From Flavobacterium inviolabile (lineage in GTDB: Bacteria > Bacteroidota > Bacteroidia > Flavobacteriales > Flavobacteriaceae): a DNA stretch of 64,000 nucleotides. Shown here in pieces: positions 34,634 through 41,880 of this stretch. Both the position numbers and the translations under genes were made by a program. Each line of letters starts with the position of its first letter. Within the stretch, counting starts at the first letter, position 1. Below the pieces are notes generated by a model. That model searched no databases, was not told the DNA's origin, and saw only the letters and a list, made by a program, of their open reading frames with translations. Location of the stretch: the NCBI RefSeq assembly GCF_013389455.1, contig NZ_CP058278.1:3849348-3913347 (forward strand), given 5' to 3'.

Positions 34634-36526
34634 ATGTCTGAAGCTCTAAAAACTCTTCAAAAATATTGGAAGTACGACAGTTTTCGGGATCCTCAGGACA
34701 TGATTATTCAGTCTGTCCTTGACGGAAAAGATACGTTTGCACTATTGCCAACCGGAGGCGGAAAATCAATTTGCTTTCAGGTTCCGGGCATTATGCTGCC
34801 GGGTATCTGCCTTGTTATTTCCCCTTTAGTAGCCCTGATGAAGGACCAGGTACAAAACCTGCAAAAAAGAAACATTAAAGCAATTGCCCTAACCGGCGGA
34901 ATTTCGTCCGATGAAATTATCGACCTGTTAGACAACTGCCAGTTTGGAAACTACAAATTCCTGTATGTTTCTCCGGAACGACTGCAGTCGGACTGGATTA
35001 TCGAAAGAATCAAAGGACTGCCGATTAACCTGATTGCCATTGACGAAGCACATTGTGTTTCCCAATGGGGACATGATTTCCGCCCGGCCTATCTTAAAAT
35101 TGCAACTTTAAAAAGTTTTTTTCCAAAAGTTCCTTTCCTGGCACTGACCGCATCGGCAACCGAACGCGTACAGGAAGACATCTGTAAAGAACTGCTCCTG
35201 GACAATCCCGTTCTTTTTAAAAAATCCTTTGCCCGGGAAAATATCGCCTATATGGTCTTTGAGGCCGAAGACAAATTACACCGGATAACCCAGATGCTGA
35301 CCAAAAATCCGGGGCCTTCCATTATTTACGTCCGCAACAGGAAATCCTGCCACGATATAGCCGCACAGCTCACCTCGCTGGGATTCCGTACCGCTTTTTA
35401 TCACGGCGGATTATCCACCAAGGACAAGGAACGGCAAATGCAGCTCTGGATGGAAGAAAGCGCACAGGTGATTATTGCCACCAATGCTTTCGGAATGGGC
35501 ATTGACAAGCCCAACGTTAAAACGGTAATCCACGTTCAGCTGCCCGAAAATCTTGAAAATTATTACCAGGAGGCCGGAAGAGCCGGAAGAAACGGTGAAA
35601 AAGCGTTTGCGGTTACCCTGATCGCACCTTCCGACATTGGCACCACCAAAAATCAGTTTATAGAAGTACTGCCAGACAAAACTTTTTTAAAGGAAGTCTA
35701 TATCAAGCTCAACAACTATTTCCAGATTGCTTACGGCGAAGGCTTTAACGATTCCTTTTCGTTCAATCTGAATCATTTTTGCCTGCATTATAAATTCCCG
35801 GTTTTAAAAACCTTTAATGCCCTACAGTTTTTAGACCGCCAGGGCGTGATTACCTTATCGGCGACTTTCTCCGAAAAAGTGACCATCCAGTTCCTGTTAC
35901 CCAGCAAGGAGATCATCCGGTATATCAGCCTGAACAGTGCAGACGAAGCGGTTATTGTTGCTGTTTTGCGGAATTACCCGGGTGTTTACGATATGGAAAC
36001 CCCTATTAACAGCAGTTTGATCGCCCGTAAGGCAGGTACCTCTGAAGATACCGTTTTTCAGATTTTAAAGCGTTTACACGAAAAAGAAATCATAAGCTTT
36101 AACAGCCAGGCAAACGACAGCCAGCTCACTTTTAACGAAGTACGGGAAGACAGCCTTACCATTAACAGGCTTTCCAAGTTTTTAGAAAAGCAAAACGACC
36201 TGAAAATTGCCCAATTTGAAGCGGTTGTTGCCTATATGACCGATAAAAAACTATGCAAGAGCCGTTTTATTCTAAACTATTTCGGCGAGCAAAACACTAC
36301 CGATTGCGGCAGCTGCTCCGTTTGCATCACCAGAAAGAAAGCACCGTCCGATCCTGTAGCCACCGCAAAGGAGATCGTGGCGCTTTTAAAAAATAGTCCG
36401 CTAACGTCAAGAGAAATTGAAAACAGGCTTAATTTAACGCCGGAGGAAACTATATTTGCAATTCAGCTGCTGCTGGAATACAACAGCATTACCCTAAACA
36501 CTAAAAATCAATACCTTTTAAAATAA
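34634..36526 (+). CDS. recQ: RecQ family DNA helicase (no HRDC domain)
   Basis: 630 aa from ATG at 34634 (the in-frame TTG one codon before is not needed). A 3'-5' helicase for recombination and repair. Walker A LLPTGGGKSICFQ, DEAH box AIDEAHCVSQWGHDFRP, motif V/VI region MGIDKPNVKTVIH and QEAGRAGRNG are intact. The RQC zinc site is visible as CKSRF...DCGSCSVC (C-x16-C-x2-C-x2-C). The C terminus ends in a winged-helix-like segment and no HRDC domain is seen. The last base overlaps the fmt start (TAATG), so translation is coupled. Confidence 0.93.
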   Translation: MSEALKTLQKYWKYDSFRDPQDMIIQSVLDGKDTFALLPTGGGKSICFQVPGIMLPGICLVISPLVALMKDQVQNLQKRNIKAIALTGGISSDEIIDLLDNCQFGNYKFLYVSPERLQSDWIIERIKGLPINLIAIDEAHCVSQWGHDFRPAYLKIATLKSFFPKVPFLALTASATERVQEDICKELLLDNPVLFKKSFARENIAYMVFEAEDKLHRITQMLTKNPGPSIIYVRNRKSCHDIAAQLTSLGFRTAFYHGGLSTKDKERQMQLWMEESAQVIIATNAFGMGIDKPNVKTVIHVQLPENLENYYQEAGRAGRNGEKAFAVTLIAPSDIGTTKNQFIEVLPDKTFLKEVYIKLNNYFQIAYGEGFNDSFSFNLNHFCLHYKFPVLKTFNALQFLDRQGVITLSATFSEKVTIQFLLPSKEIIRYISLNSADEAVIVAVLRNYPGVYDMETPINSSLIARKAGTSEDTVFQILKRLHEKEIISFNSQANDSQLTFNEVREDSLTINRLSKFLEKQNDLKIAQFEAVVAYMTDKKLCKSRFILNYFGEQNTTDCGSCSVCITRKKAPSDPVATAKEIVALLKNSPLTSREIENRLNLTPEETIFAIQLLLEYNSITLNTKNQYLLK

Positions 36527-37473
36527 TGAATACGCTACGAATCGTTTTTATGGGAACTCCCGATTTTGCAGTCGGAATTCTGGACACTATATATCAAAAC
36601 AATTATGAAATTGCCGCTGTAATCACAGCTCCGGACAAACCTGCCGGACGCGGGCAAAAATTAAAATATTCTGCCGTAAAGGAATATGCATTAGCAAAAA
36701 ACCTTCCGATACTGCAGCCGACAAATTTAAAGGACCCGTCTTTTTTAAGCGAATTAAAAAGTCTGAATGCCAATCTGCAGATCGTGGTGGCTTTCCGGAT
36801 GCTGCCGGAAGCAGTCTGGAAAATGCCAAGCCTGGGGACTTTTAACCTTCATGCCTCCCTGCTGCCGGAATACCGTGGTGCTGCCCCGATTAACTGGGCA
36901 ATCATTAACGGTGAAACCAAAACCGGAGTGACTACTTTTTTTATTGATGATAAAATCGATACCGGTGCTATGATTTTAAGTTCCGAAACCGAAATTGAAC
37001 CCAATGAAACTGCCGGCGAGCTGCACGACAGGCTGATGCACCTGGGAAGCGACACCGTGATCCGGACTTTACAGCAAATTGAAAAAGGCGACGTTACCAC
37101 AACCATACAGGCCGAAAGCAGCGACATTAAAACCGCTTATAAACTCAATAAAGAAAACTGCAAAGTAGACTGGAGCAAAAAAGGAGAAGAAATTCACAAC
37201 CTGGTAAGAGGTTTAAGTCCCTACCCGGCTGCCTGGTGTTTTATAAACGACAAAGAACAGGAATGGAACGTGAAGCTTTATGAGACTTCTTTTGAAGCGG
37301 CAAACCATGATTTTGCTGCCGGAAAGATTCTGGCAACAAAAAAAGATTTAAAGGTCGCTGTACAAAACGGTTACGTTCAGATTCACCAATTACAATTTCC
37401 CGGAAAGAAGCGAATGAAGACATCCGAACTCTTAAACGGAATTGTTTTTTCTGAAAACGCAATCGCTTCTTAA
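36526..37473 (+). CDS. fmt: Methionyl-tRNA formyltransferase
   Basis: 315 aa. It formylates Met-tRNA for initiation. N-terminal Rossmann-like domain with catalytic N107 and H109 in FNLHASLLPEYRGAAPINW, and D in DDKIDTGAM. The C-terminal OB-like domain (about 205-315) binds tRNA. It starts on the A of the recQ stop codon, so the two genes are co-transcribed and coupled; the functional pairing seems incidental. Confidence 0.96.
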   Translation: MNTLRIVFMGTPDFAVGILDTIYQNNYEIAAVITAPDKPAGRGQKLKYSAVKEYALAKNLPILQPTNLKDPSFLSELKSLNANLQIVVAFRMLPEAVWKMPSLGTFNLHASLLPEYRGAAPINWAIINGETKTGVTTFFIDDKIDTGAMILSSETEIEPNETAGELHDRLMHLGSDTVIRTLQQIEKGDVTTTIQAESSDIKTAYKLNKENCKVDWSKKGEEIHNLVRGLSPYPAAWCFINDKEQEWNVKLYETSFEAANHDFAAGKILATKKDLKVAVQNGYVQIHQLQFPGKKRMKTSELLNGIVFSENAIAS

Positions 37474-37576
37474 GTGGCGTAAACACTAATATTTGCAAAA
37501 ATTTGAGAAAAACAACTAAGTTTATTAACAATCGCACTTAGTTATCAACATTTTACCGTAAAAACAGCCAAAAGAC

Positions 37577-37606
37577 TTGTGTAATTGGGAAATCCACATA
37601 ATTTTG
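37577..37606 (+). promoter_or_regulatory. Promoter of the HU gene
   Basis: TTG (37577-37579), 19-nt spacer, TAATTTTG (37599-37606), an exact match. It leaves a leader of about 40 nt before the ATG. Confidence 0.7.
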
Positions 37607-37651
37607 TAAGACAATTAATTAATTTTAACCAAACAATTAATAACTAGAATT

Positions 37652-37927
37652 ATGAACAAATCAGAATTAATCGATGCAATCGCTGCAGACGCAGGTATTA
37701 CTAAAGCAGCTGCTAAATTAGCTTTAGAGTCTTTTTTAAATAATGTTGAAGGTACTTTAGCTAAAGGTGGAAGAGTATCTTTAGTAGGTTTTGGTTCTTG
37801 GTCAGTTTCTAAAAGAGCTGCAAGAGAGGGAAGAAATCCTCAAACAGGAAAAACGATCAAAATTGCAGCTAAAAATGTTGTAAAATTCAAAGCTGGTGCT
37901 GAATTAGAAGGTTCTGTAAACAAATAA
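37652..37927 (+). CDS. HU family DNA-binding protein
   Basis: 91 aa, starting MNKSELIDAIAADAGITKAA. The signature GFGSWSVSKRAAREGRNPQTGKT is the beta-arm region that wraps DNA, with the Pro at its tip. A nucleoid-associated histone-like protein, dimeric. The codon use (TTA, GTA, AAA, GCT) is that of a highly expressed gene in this genome. It has its own promoter and terminator. Confidence 0.96.
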   Translation: MNKSELIDAIAADAGITKAAAKLALESFLNNVEGTLAKGGRVSLVGFGSWSVSKRAAREGRNPQTGKTIKIAAKNVVKFKAGAELEGSVNK

Positions 37928-37947
37928 TAATTTGTTAGACAAAAATA

Positions 37948-37978
37948 ATAAAACCTCTCGTTGAGAGGTTTTTTTTAT
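37948..37978 (+). terminator. Terminator of the HU gene
   Basis: AAAACCTCTC (37950-37959), GTT loop, GAGAGGTTTT (37963-37972), then a T-run. Confidence 0.9.
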
Positions 37979-38045
37979 GCATTAAACGATTTTTTTTTGA
38001 CCGATTCTATTTTTTTTGTTAAATTTAATTCTAAACTCTCAGGAA

Positions 38046-38606
38046 ATGATTTCAATTAAGCCTCAAAAAGGAAATCTGCTCATTGCAGAGCCTTCAATTA
38101 TAGGAGATCTTTCATTTAACAGATCCGTGATATTATTAGCCGACCACAACAGTGACGGTTCGGTAGGATTTATTTTAAACAAACCGCTGGGATATTCCAT
38201 ACAGGATTTAATCCCTGAAATCCATTCGAATTTTAAGATCTACAACGGCGGTCCGGTTGAGCAGGACAACCTGTATTTTATCCACAACGTTCCTGAATTA
38301 ATTACCAACAGTATTGAAATTTCCAATGGAATCTATTGGGGCGGCGATTTCGAGTTAACCAAAGAACTGATCAACGCCGGAAAGATAAAAAAAGGGAATA
38401 TCCGTTTTTTCCTGGGCTATACCGGTTGGGATATCCATCAGCTGGAACACGAACTTGAAGAAAATTCCTGGATTGTGAGTGAGAACAGTCATAAAAATAA
38501 AATCATTGGAAAATCCACTGTTCACTTCTGGAAAGAAAAAATCATGGAGCAGGGAGGCGATTACTTAATCTGGTCCAATGCTCCCGAAAATCCTGTATTA
38601 AATTAA
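38046..38606 (+). CDS. YqgE/AlgH family protein (DUF179)
   Basis: 186 aa from the ATG at 38046, preceded by AGGAA. The N terminus (GNLLIAEPSIIGDLSFNRSV, ILLADHNSDGSVGFILNKPLG) and FLGYTGWDIHQLEHELEENSW match the DUF179 family. The biochemical role is unsettled. A TTG ten codons upstream is in frame but the spacing and homology favour ATG. The 3' end overlaps the aminotransferase gene on the other strand by four bases. Confidence 0.9.
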   Translation: MISIKPQKGNLLIAEPSIIGDLSFNRSVILLADHNSDGSVGFILNKPLGYSIQDLIPEIHSNFKIYNGGPVEQDNLYFIHNVPELITNSIEISNGIYWGGDFELTKELINAGKIKKGNIRFFLGYTGWDIHQLEHELEENSWIVSENSHKNKIIGKSTVHFWKEKIMEQGGDYLIWSNAPENPVLN

Positions 38607-39442
38607 TTCAAACGGATAAAGGCGTTTAGCTTTTTAACCAAATCTGCTGAAAATTCTGTTTTATAGTCCTTTTTACGGTATTTCGTGATGGGCTGAACAC
38701 CTTTTATCACATTCGTAAGAAACAACTCGTCTGCCTTCTGTAAATCGAAAGGAGAAATAGATTGTTCCACCACTTCCAGTCCTTCCATTTTTCGGGAAAG
38801 CGCCAGCACCTGTTTTCGCATGATACCGTTCAAACATCCGTCTGCAATGGGTGGTGTAATTAATTTGCCATCCATCAGCATAAAAAGATTTGCCTGCAGT
38901 GCTTCCACCACATTTTTCTCATCATTCATCACCAGGCAGTTTTCATAACCGTTTTCATAAGCAAAAATACTTCCGGTTATCTGCACCATTCTGTTCGTAC
39001 TCTTTAAAGTCGAAAACAACTGCCTGGTCACATAGGCATCCTTAAACAATTCTACTTCATAAGCCGCAGCATCAAAAGCATACAGTGCATTTTCAAGCGG
39101 CTCGGCAGTAACGATAAAAGCCACTTCATTGGTTTTAGGCAGGTAAAAGCCGCCATTTTCCCGGAATACAGAAAAACGTACCCTGTAGGAAGCGACCTGC
39201 TCTTTTGTTTTCAAAAGTTCCAGCACCTGTGTTTCAAAATATTCCATCGTAAAGTTCATCGGAAGATCCATACGAAGGATTCTTGTGGAAGCCATTAACC
39301 GAAAATAATGATCTTCCAGGAAAAGAATTTTATTATCTAATACTTTCAACGTTTCAAAAACGGCATCGCCATACAGAAAACCTCTGTTTTCCTGAATCTG
39401 AATCCCCGAATTTTCAACTATTAAACCATTATAATTAATCAT
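38603..39442 (-). CDS. Class IV aminotransferase (PabC/IlvE-like)
   Basis: 279 aa, PLP-dependent fold type IV. The N terminus GDAVFETLKVLDNKILFLEDHY is typical. The PLP lysine is in LFSTLKSTNRM, and FLTNVIKGVQPITKY is the C-terminal phosphate-binding segment. It could be aminodeoxychorismate lyase (folate) or a branched-chain or D-amino-acid transaminase; sequence alone does not decide. Cytoplasmic. Confidence 0.88.
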   Translation of the reverse strand: MINYNGLIVENSGIQIQENRGFLYGDAVFETLKVLDNKILFLEDHYFRLMASTRILRMDLPMNFTMEYFETQVLELLKTKEQVASYRVRFSVFRENGGFYLPKTNEVAFIVTAEPLENALYAFDAAAYEVELFKDAYVTRQLFSTLKSTNRMVQITGSIFAYENGYENCLVMNDEKNVVEALQANLFMLMDGKLITPPIADGCLNGIMRKQVLALSRKMEGLEVVEQSISPFDLQKADELFLTNVIKGVQPITKYRKKDYKTEFSADLVKKLNAFIRLN

Positions 39443-39494
39443 AAAAAAAGCCCTGATTTTATTTCAGGGCAAATATACTTTATATAAACCGAAA

Positions 39495-39887
39495 CTACAC
39501 AGAACCGATTACATGTTTTAAATCGGAAATCTGATTTTCCCACAGCAGCTTTGCTTCGTGCAAATCGCCATGTTCGGCAAAATCAACAACCATTAACGAA
39601 ACGTCTTTTGTAATTTCATCTTCCAATATGCGCAACTCAAAATAATATTCGCTATCCTTATCATTATCATCAACCCAGCGGAACTTCACTTTTTCACCTG
39701 ACTTTTTTGAAGCCAGCCGTGCTTTCTCCTCAGAATCATCCCAAATGAAGGTAAAAAACTCCCCTCTTGAGTTTACATTATCTGCAAACCATTCTGACAA
39801 ACCGGAAGGCGTTGAAATATATTGATACAATAACTGGGGGGATGACATTATAGGAAATTCTAATTCGTATTTTACTTTACCTTCCAT
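39495..39887 (-). CDS. START-like domain protein
   Basis: 130 aa. It resembles the Aha1/SRPBCC START-like proteins of Bacteroidetes (YELEFPIMSSPQLLYQYIST, PSGLSEWFADNVNS, DDSEEKARLASKKSGEKVKF). The fold has a hydrophobic cavity, but the ligand is unknown. No signal peptide. Confidence 0.85.
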   Translation of the reverse strand: MEGKVKYELEFPIMSSPQLLYQYISTPSGLSEWFADNVNSRGEFFTFIWDDSEEKARLASKKSGEKVKFRWVDDNDKDSEYYFELRILEDEITKDVSLMVVDFAEHGDLHEAKLLWENQISDLKHVIGSV

Positions 39888-39969
39888 ATATTAAATTTTT
39901 CGGAAATATATAGAATAATACATACAAAAAAAAAGAATTTCAGAAAAAATATTTTTTTTAAAAATATAT

Positions 39970-39999
39970 TTGGAAGCTTCGAATTTAGTCTTATATTTG
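39970..39999 (+). promoter_or_regulatory. Promoter of tRNA-Met
   Basis: TTG (39970-39972), 19-nt spacer, TATATTTG (39992-39999), an exact consensus match 37 nt upstream of the tRNA. Confidence 0.75.
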
Positions 40000-40035
40000 C
40001 ACCCGCATTCAAGGATGTAACACGAAAGACGAAAT

Positions 40036-40109
40036 GGCGAGGTAGCTCAGTTGGTTAGAGCGCAGGATTCATAACCCTGAGGTCACGGGTTCAACTCCCG
40101 TCCTCGCTA
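40036..40109 (+). tRNA. tRNA-Met (anticodon CAT)
   Basis: A full cloverleaf. The acceptor stem GGCGAGG pairs with CCTCGCT (last pair G-U), D arm GCTC...GAGC, anticodon loop TTCATAA with CAT at 40070-40072, and T arm CGGGTTCAACTCCCG. CCA is not encoded. The paired 1-72 end and A-U rather than GGG/CCC anticodon stem point to elongator rather than initiator Met; a tRNA-Ile with lysidine-modified CAT cannot be excluded. A terminator follows at 40120. Confidence 0.95.
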
Positions 40110-40117
40110 CAAGGAAA

Positions 40118-40154
40118 ATAAAGGGCTGATAGAAAATTCTATCAGCCCTTTTGC
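40118..40154. terminator. Terminator after tRNA-Met
   Basis: AAAGGGCTGATAGAA (40120-40134) pairs with TTCTATCAGCCCTTT (40137-40151), followed by T-rich sequence. Confidence 0.9.
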
Positions 40155-40304
40155 ATTTGGTATAACGAGTCAGATCTATAAAAAAACATTTTAACTAATC
40201 GGTTAAAACATAAGACATTGGTGTTCTTTTTAATTCTTTTCGTACAATAAAAAAAATAAAAAGATAGCAGGAAAATTACTATTTCTGTATCCGGGTAAAG
40301 AGAA

Positions 40305-40340
40305 AGGTGCTCCCCTTTACAGGAATAAAGCGAAGCACCT
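40305..40340 (-). terminator. Probable terminator of the seven-gene accessory operon
   Basis: AGGTGCT (40305-40311) and AGCACCT (40334-40340) form a 7-bp stem, 12 nt past the stop of the last gene. The reverse-strand tail TTTCTCTTT is a moderate U-tract. The interval 40155-40304 holds nothing else I can recognise. Confidence 0.5.
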
Positions 40341-40352
40341 GAGAAGAGAAAT

Positions 40353-41102
40353 TTAGTCGCCTTTGCTTGCTGCAACGACCGTTTCGATAAATTCGTCCAT
40401 CTGTTCGAGTTTTTCGTTTTCACCATTTTCTTCATATTGGACGCGCATCGAACGCAGGACATTCAGGAACTTTTCGAAAACATGTTCCCGGATGATCGGT
40501 GAATCGACTACTTTGTACAGACTGCGTAACATCCAGACACGGTTGTATTCCGTACGCGACATCACGACGTAAAAGCCCTGAGCCATTTCTACTGACCAAT
40601 CGCGCAATTCAGTCAGAATTCGCGCTGCGCCGAATTGACCGGAAGCGATACTGTCAAAAAACGTCTCGATTTCTTCGAACAATCCGGCCGATGCTTCGTC
40701 ATTTTGTTCCTTGAAAAATTCTTTGAGCGATTGCGCCGCGGTCTGCGCATTGATATAAACATTTCCGGACGGATAAATAAACCCAGAAAGGTCGATTTCG
40801 CCTCCGTAAATCCCGTCAATAAATATTGCAAGTCCCCGCAAATAATGTCCGACGTCCTCATGGGACAGATATTCGTTATACCCTGGCAATACTTCCATAA
40901 ATTTATCGAGAGCGACGTTCCAATCTTCATGTTCCGCCCATCGCTCGATCAGGAAAACAGCACAGGTGCGTTCGATCATCTCGTGGTCCAGGTGGGCACT
41001 GGTGAGTGAATTGTTGCGGTAGCTGTCGAGGAAAAGATCGATTCCGCTGAAATAACCCTGGAGCGAATCACTTTTGAGTAATTCAAGTATTTGTTCTTTC
41101 AT
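40353..41102 (-). CDS. Hypothetical helical protein, last gene of the accessory operon
   Basis: 249 aa, not recognised. It is soluble, acidic and apparently all-helical (IERTCAVFLIERWAEHEDWN, AQSLKEFFKEQNDEASAGLF, EHVFEKFLNVLRSMRVQYEE), with no signal peptide or membrane segment. There is no catalytic motif. ATG at 41102 overlaps, as ATGA, the stop of a -1-frame tail of the upstream gene (see 41099-41209), which supports the start and shows tight coupling. In the accessory cluster it may be a soluble partner or immunity-type protein; that is speculation. Confidence 0.75.
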   Translation of the reverse strand: MKEQILELLKSDSLQGYFSGIDLFLDSYRNNSLTSAHLDHEMIERTCAVFLIERWAEHEDWNVALDKFMEVLPGYNEYLSHEDVGHYLRGLAIFIDGIYGGEIDLSGFIYPSGNVYINAQTAAQSLKEFFKEQNDEASAGLFEEIETFFDSIASGQFGAARILTELRDWSVEMAQGFYVVMSRTEYNRVWMLRSLYKVVDSPIIREHVFEKFLNVLRSMRVQYEENGENEKLEQMDEFIETVVAASKGD

Positions 41103-41209
41103 ATATTCCGTTTAGGATAGTTTTCACTTATGTTGTAATCGAAGTACAACGCGTCGGGGTCGGTTTGTTTACCCTGAACTTCAGACGCGTTGCATTTTGA
41201 TACCCTTAA
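41099..41209 (-). other. Hidden -1-frame C-terminal extension of the membrane protein 41206-41880
   Basis: The gap between 41206 and 41102 reads, in the -1 frame relative to the gene upstream, as 36 codons ending TGA at 41101-41099. The peptide contains TDPDALYFDYNISENY, which looks coding, and the stop overlaps the next ATG as ATGA, as at the other operon junctions. The frame joins at A AAA AAT (41215-41209), a slippery heptamer, immediately before the in-frame TAA. It has no start codon of its own. Either a one-base deletion in the A-run has cut the gene short (real or a sequencing error), or the frame is switched by ribosomal slippage. Confidence 0.6.
41147..41192 (-). other. GC-rich hairpin inside the extension
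   Basis: On the reverse strand CAACGCGTC (41192-41184) pairs with GACGCGTTG (41155-41147) around a 28-nt loop. It begins 16 nt after the slippery heptamer. Such a downstream structure can stimulate frameshifting, but the spacer is longer than the usual 5-9 nt. It is not followed by a T-run and so is not a terminator. Confidence 0.5.
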
Positions 41210-41880
41210 TTTTTTGTTTTTTTGACAATCTGTTCCATTAAAGCTTGCTGAAATTGCTCTTTCGGTAGTTCTTTTGGAATCGCAAACAATCCGTAGACAA
41301 CATTACCGTACTTTATTCTGTCCGGAAAATCCTCTTCGAGGTCGATTATTGTACGTATTGTATAATTTTCATCGAGTAGAAACGGTAACTGTCCGTCATA
41401 GATCTTTGCAATCCTAATCCCATCGCTTTTCGTACCCATCGCTTTCGACATGTGTTCGGCGATTGCATTGCCTCCGTACATACTGTTCATGTTAACGAGT
41501 ACGAAATTTTTGTCTACAGCCAGATCGAAACGCATCAGTTCGTAATTCGATTCATCCGGTTTTGGAAGCTTGAGCTGGTACTCCGAAGATTTAACCAAAC
41601 TGTCGTTCGAATCCCAAACCGAAATTTTATAATTACCTGTCGGAACTTGCTGAATAAGCGATTCGTCCGGTTTGATTTTACTGTCGATGGTGTATATTTT
41701 CTCCAGTTTCCCGTCGGCCATTATTTGTTCAAAAGTCACGGATCGCAATTCTGTTCCCGTATTCATGAATTTAATAGCCTGAGTTGGCCCGGTGCTTCCG
41801 TTTTGAATATAATAAATTACATAGGCGATAGCTATTAAAGCGATAAACGCCAGGCAGCCGATTTTAAAAAATTTTTTCAT
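41206..41880 (-). CDS. Hypothetical single-pass membrane protein (probably frameshifted near its end)
   Basis: 224 aa, not recognised. An N-terminal helix at about 7-25 (IGCLAFIALIAIAYVIYYI) anchors a soluble domain, probably outside the inner membrane: PTQAIKFMNTGTELRSVTFE, TGNYKISVWDSNDSLVKSSE and a following beta-rich portion. As read, it stops at TAA in an A-run (VKKTKN). Coding-like sequence continues in the -1 frame for 36 more codons to 41099. The full-length protein may be near 260 aa. The start codon overlaps the stop of the 551-aa gene (ATGA, 41877-41880). Confidence 0.7.
   Translation of the reverse strand: MKKFFKIGCLAFIALIAIAYVIYYIQNGSTGPTQAIKFMNTGTELRSVTFEQIMADGKLEKIYTIDSKIKPDESLIQQVPTGNYKISVWDSNDSLVKSSEYQLKLPKPDESNYELMRFDLAVDKNFVLVNMNSMYGGNAIAEHMSKAMGTKSDGIRIAKIYDGQLPFLLDENYTIRTIIDLEEDFPDRIKYGNVVYGLFAIPKELPKEQFQQALMEQIVKKTKN

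Noticed and set aside
40142..40462. Reverse ORF of 106 aa overlapping the accessory operon end
   Set aside because: Shadow frame of the 249-aa gene that also runs through two hairpin terminators.
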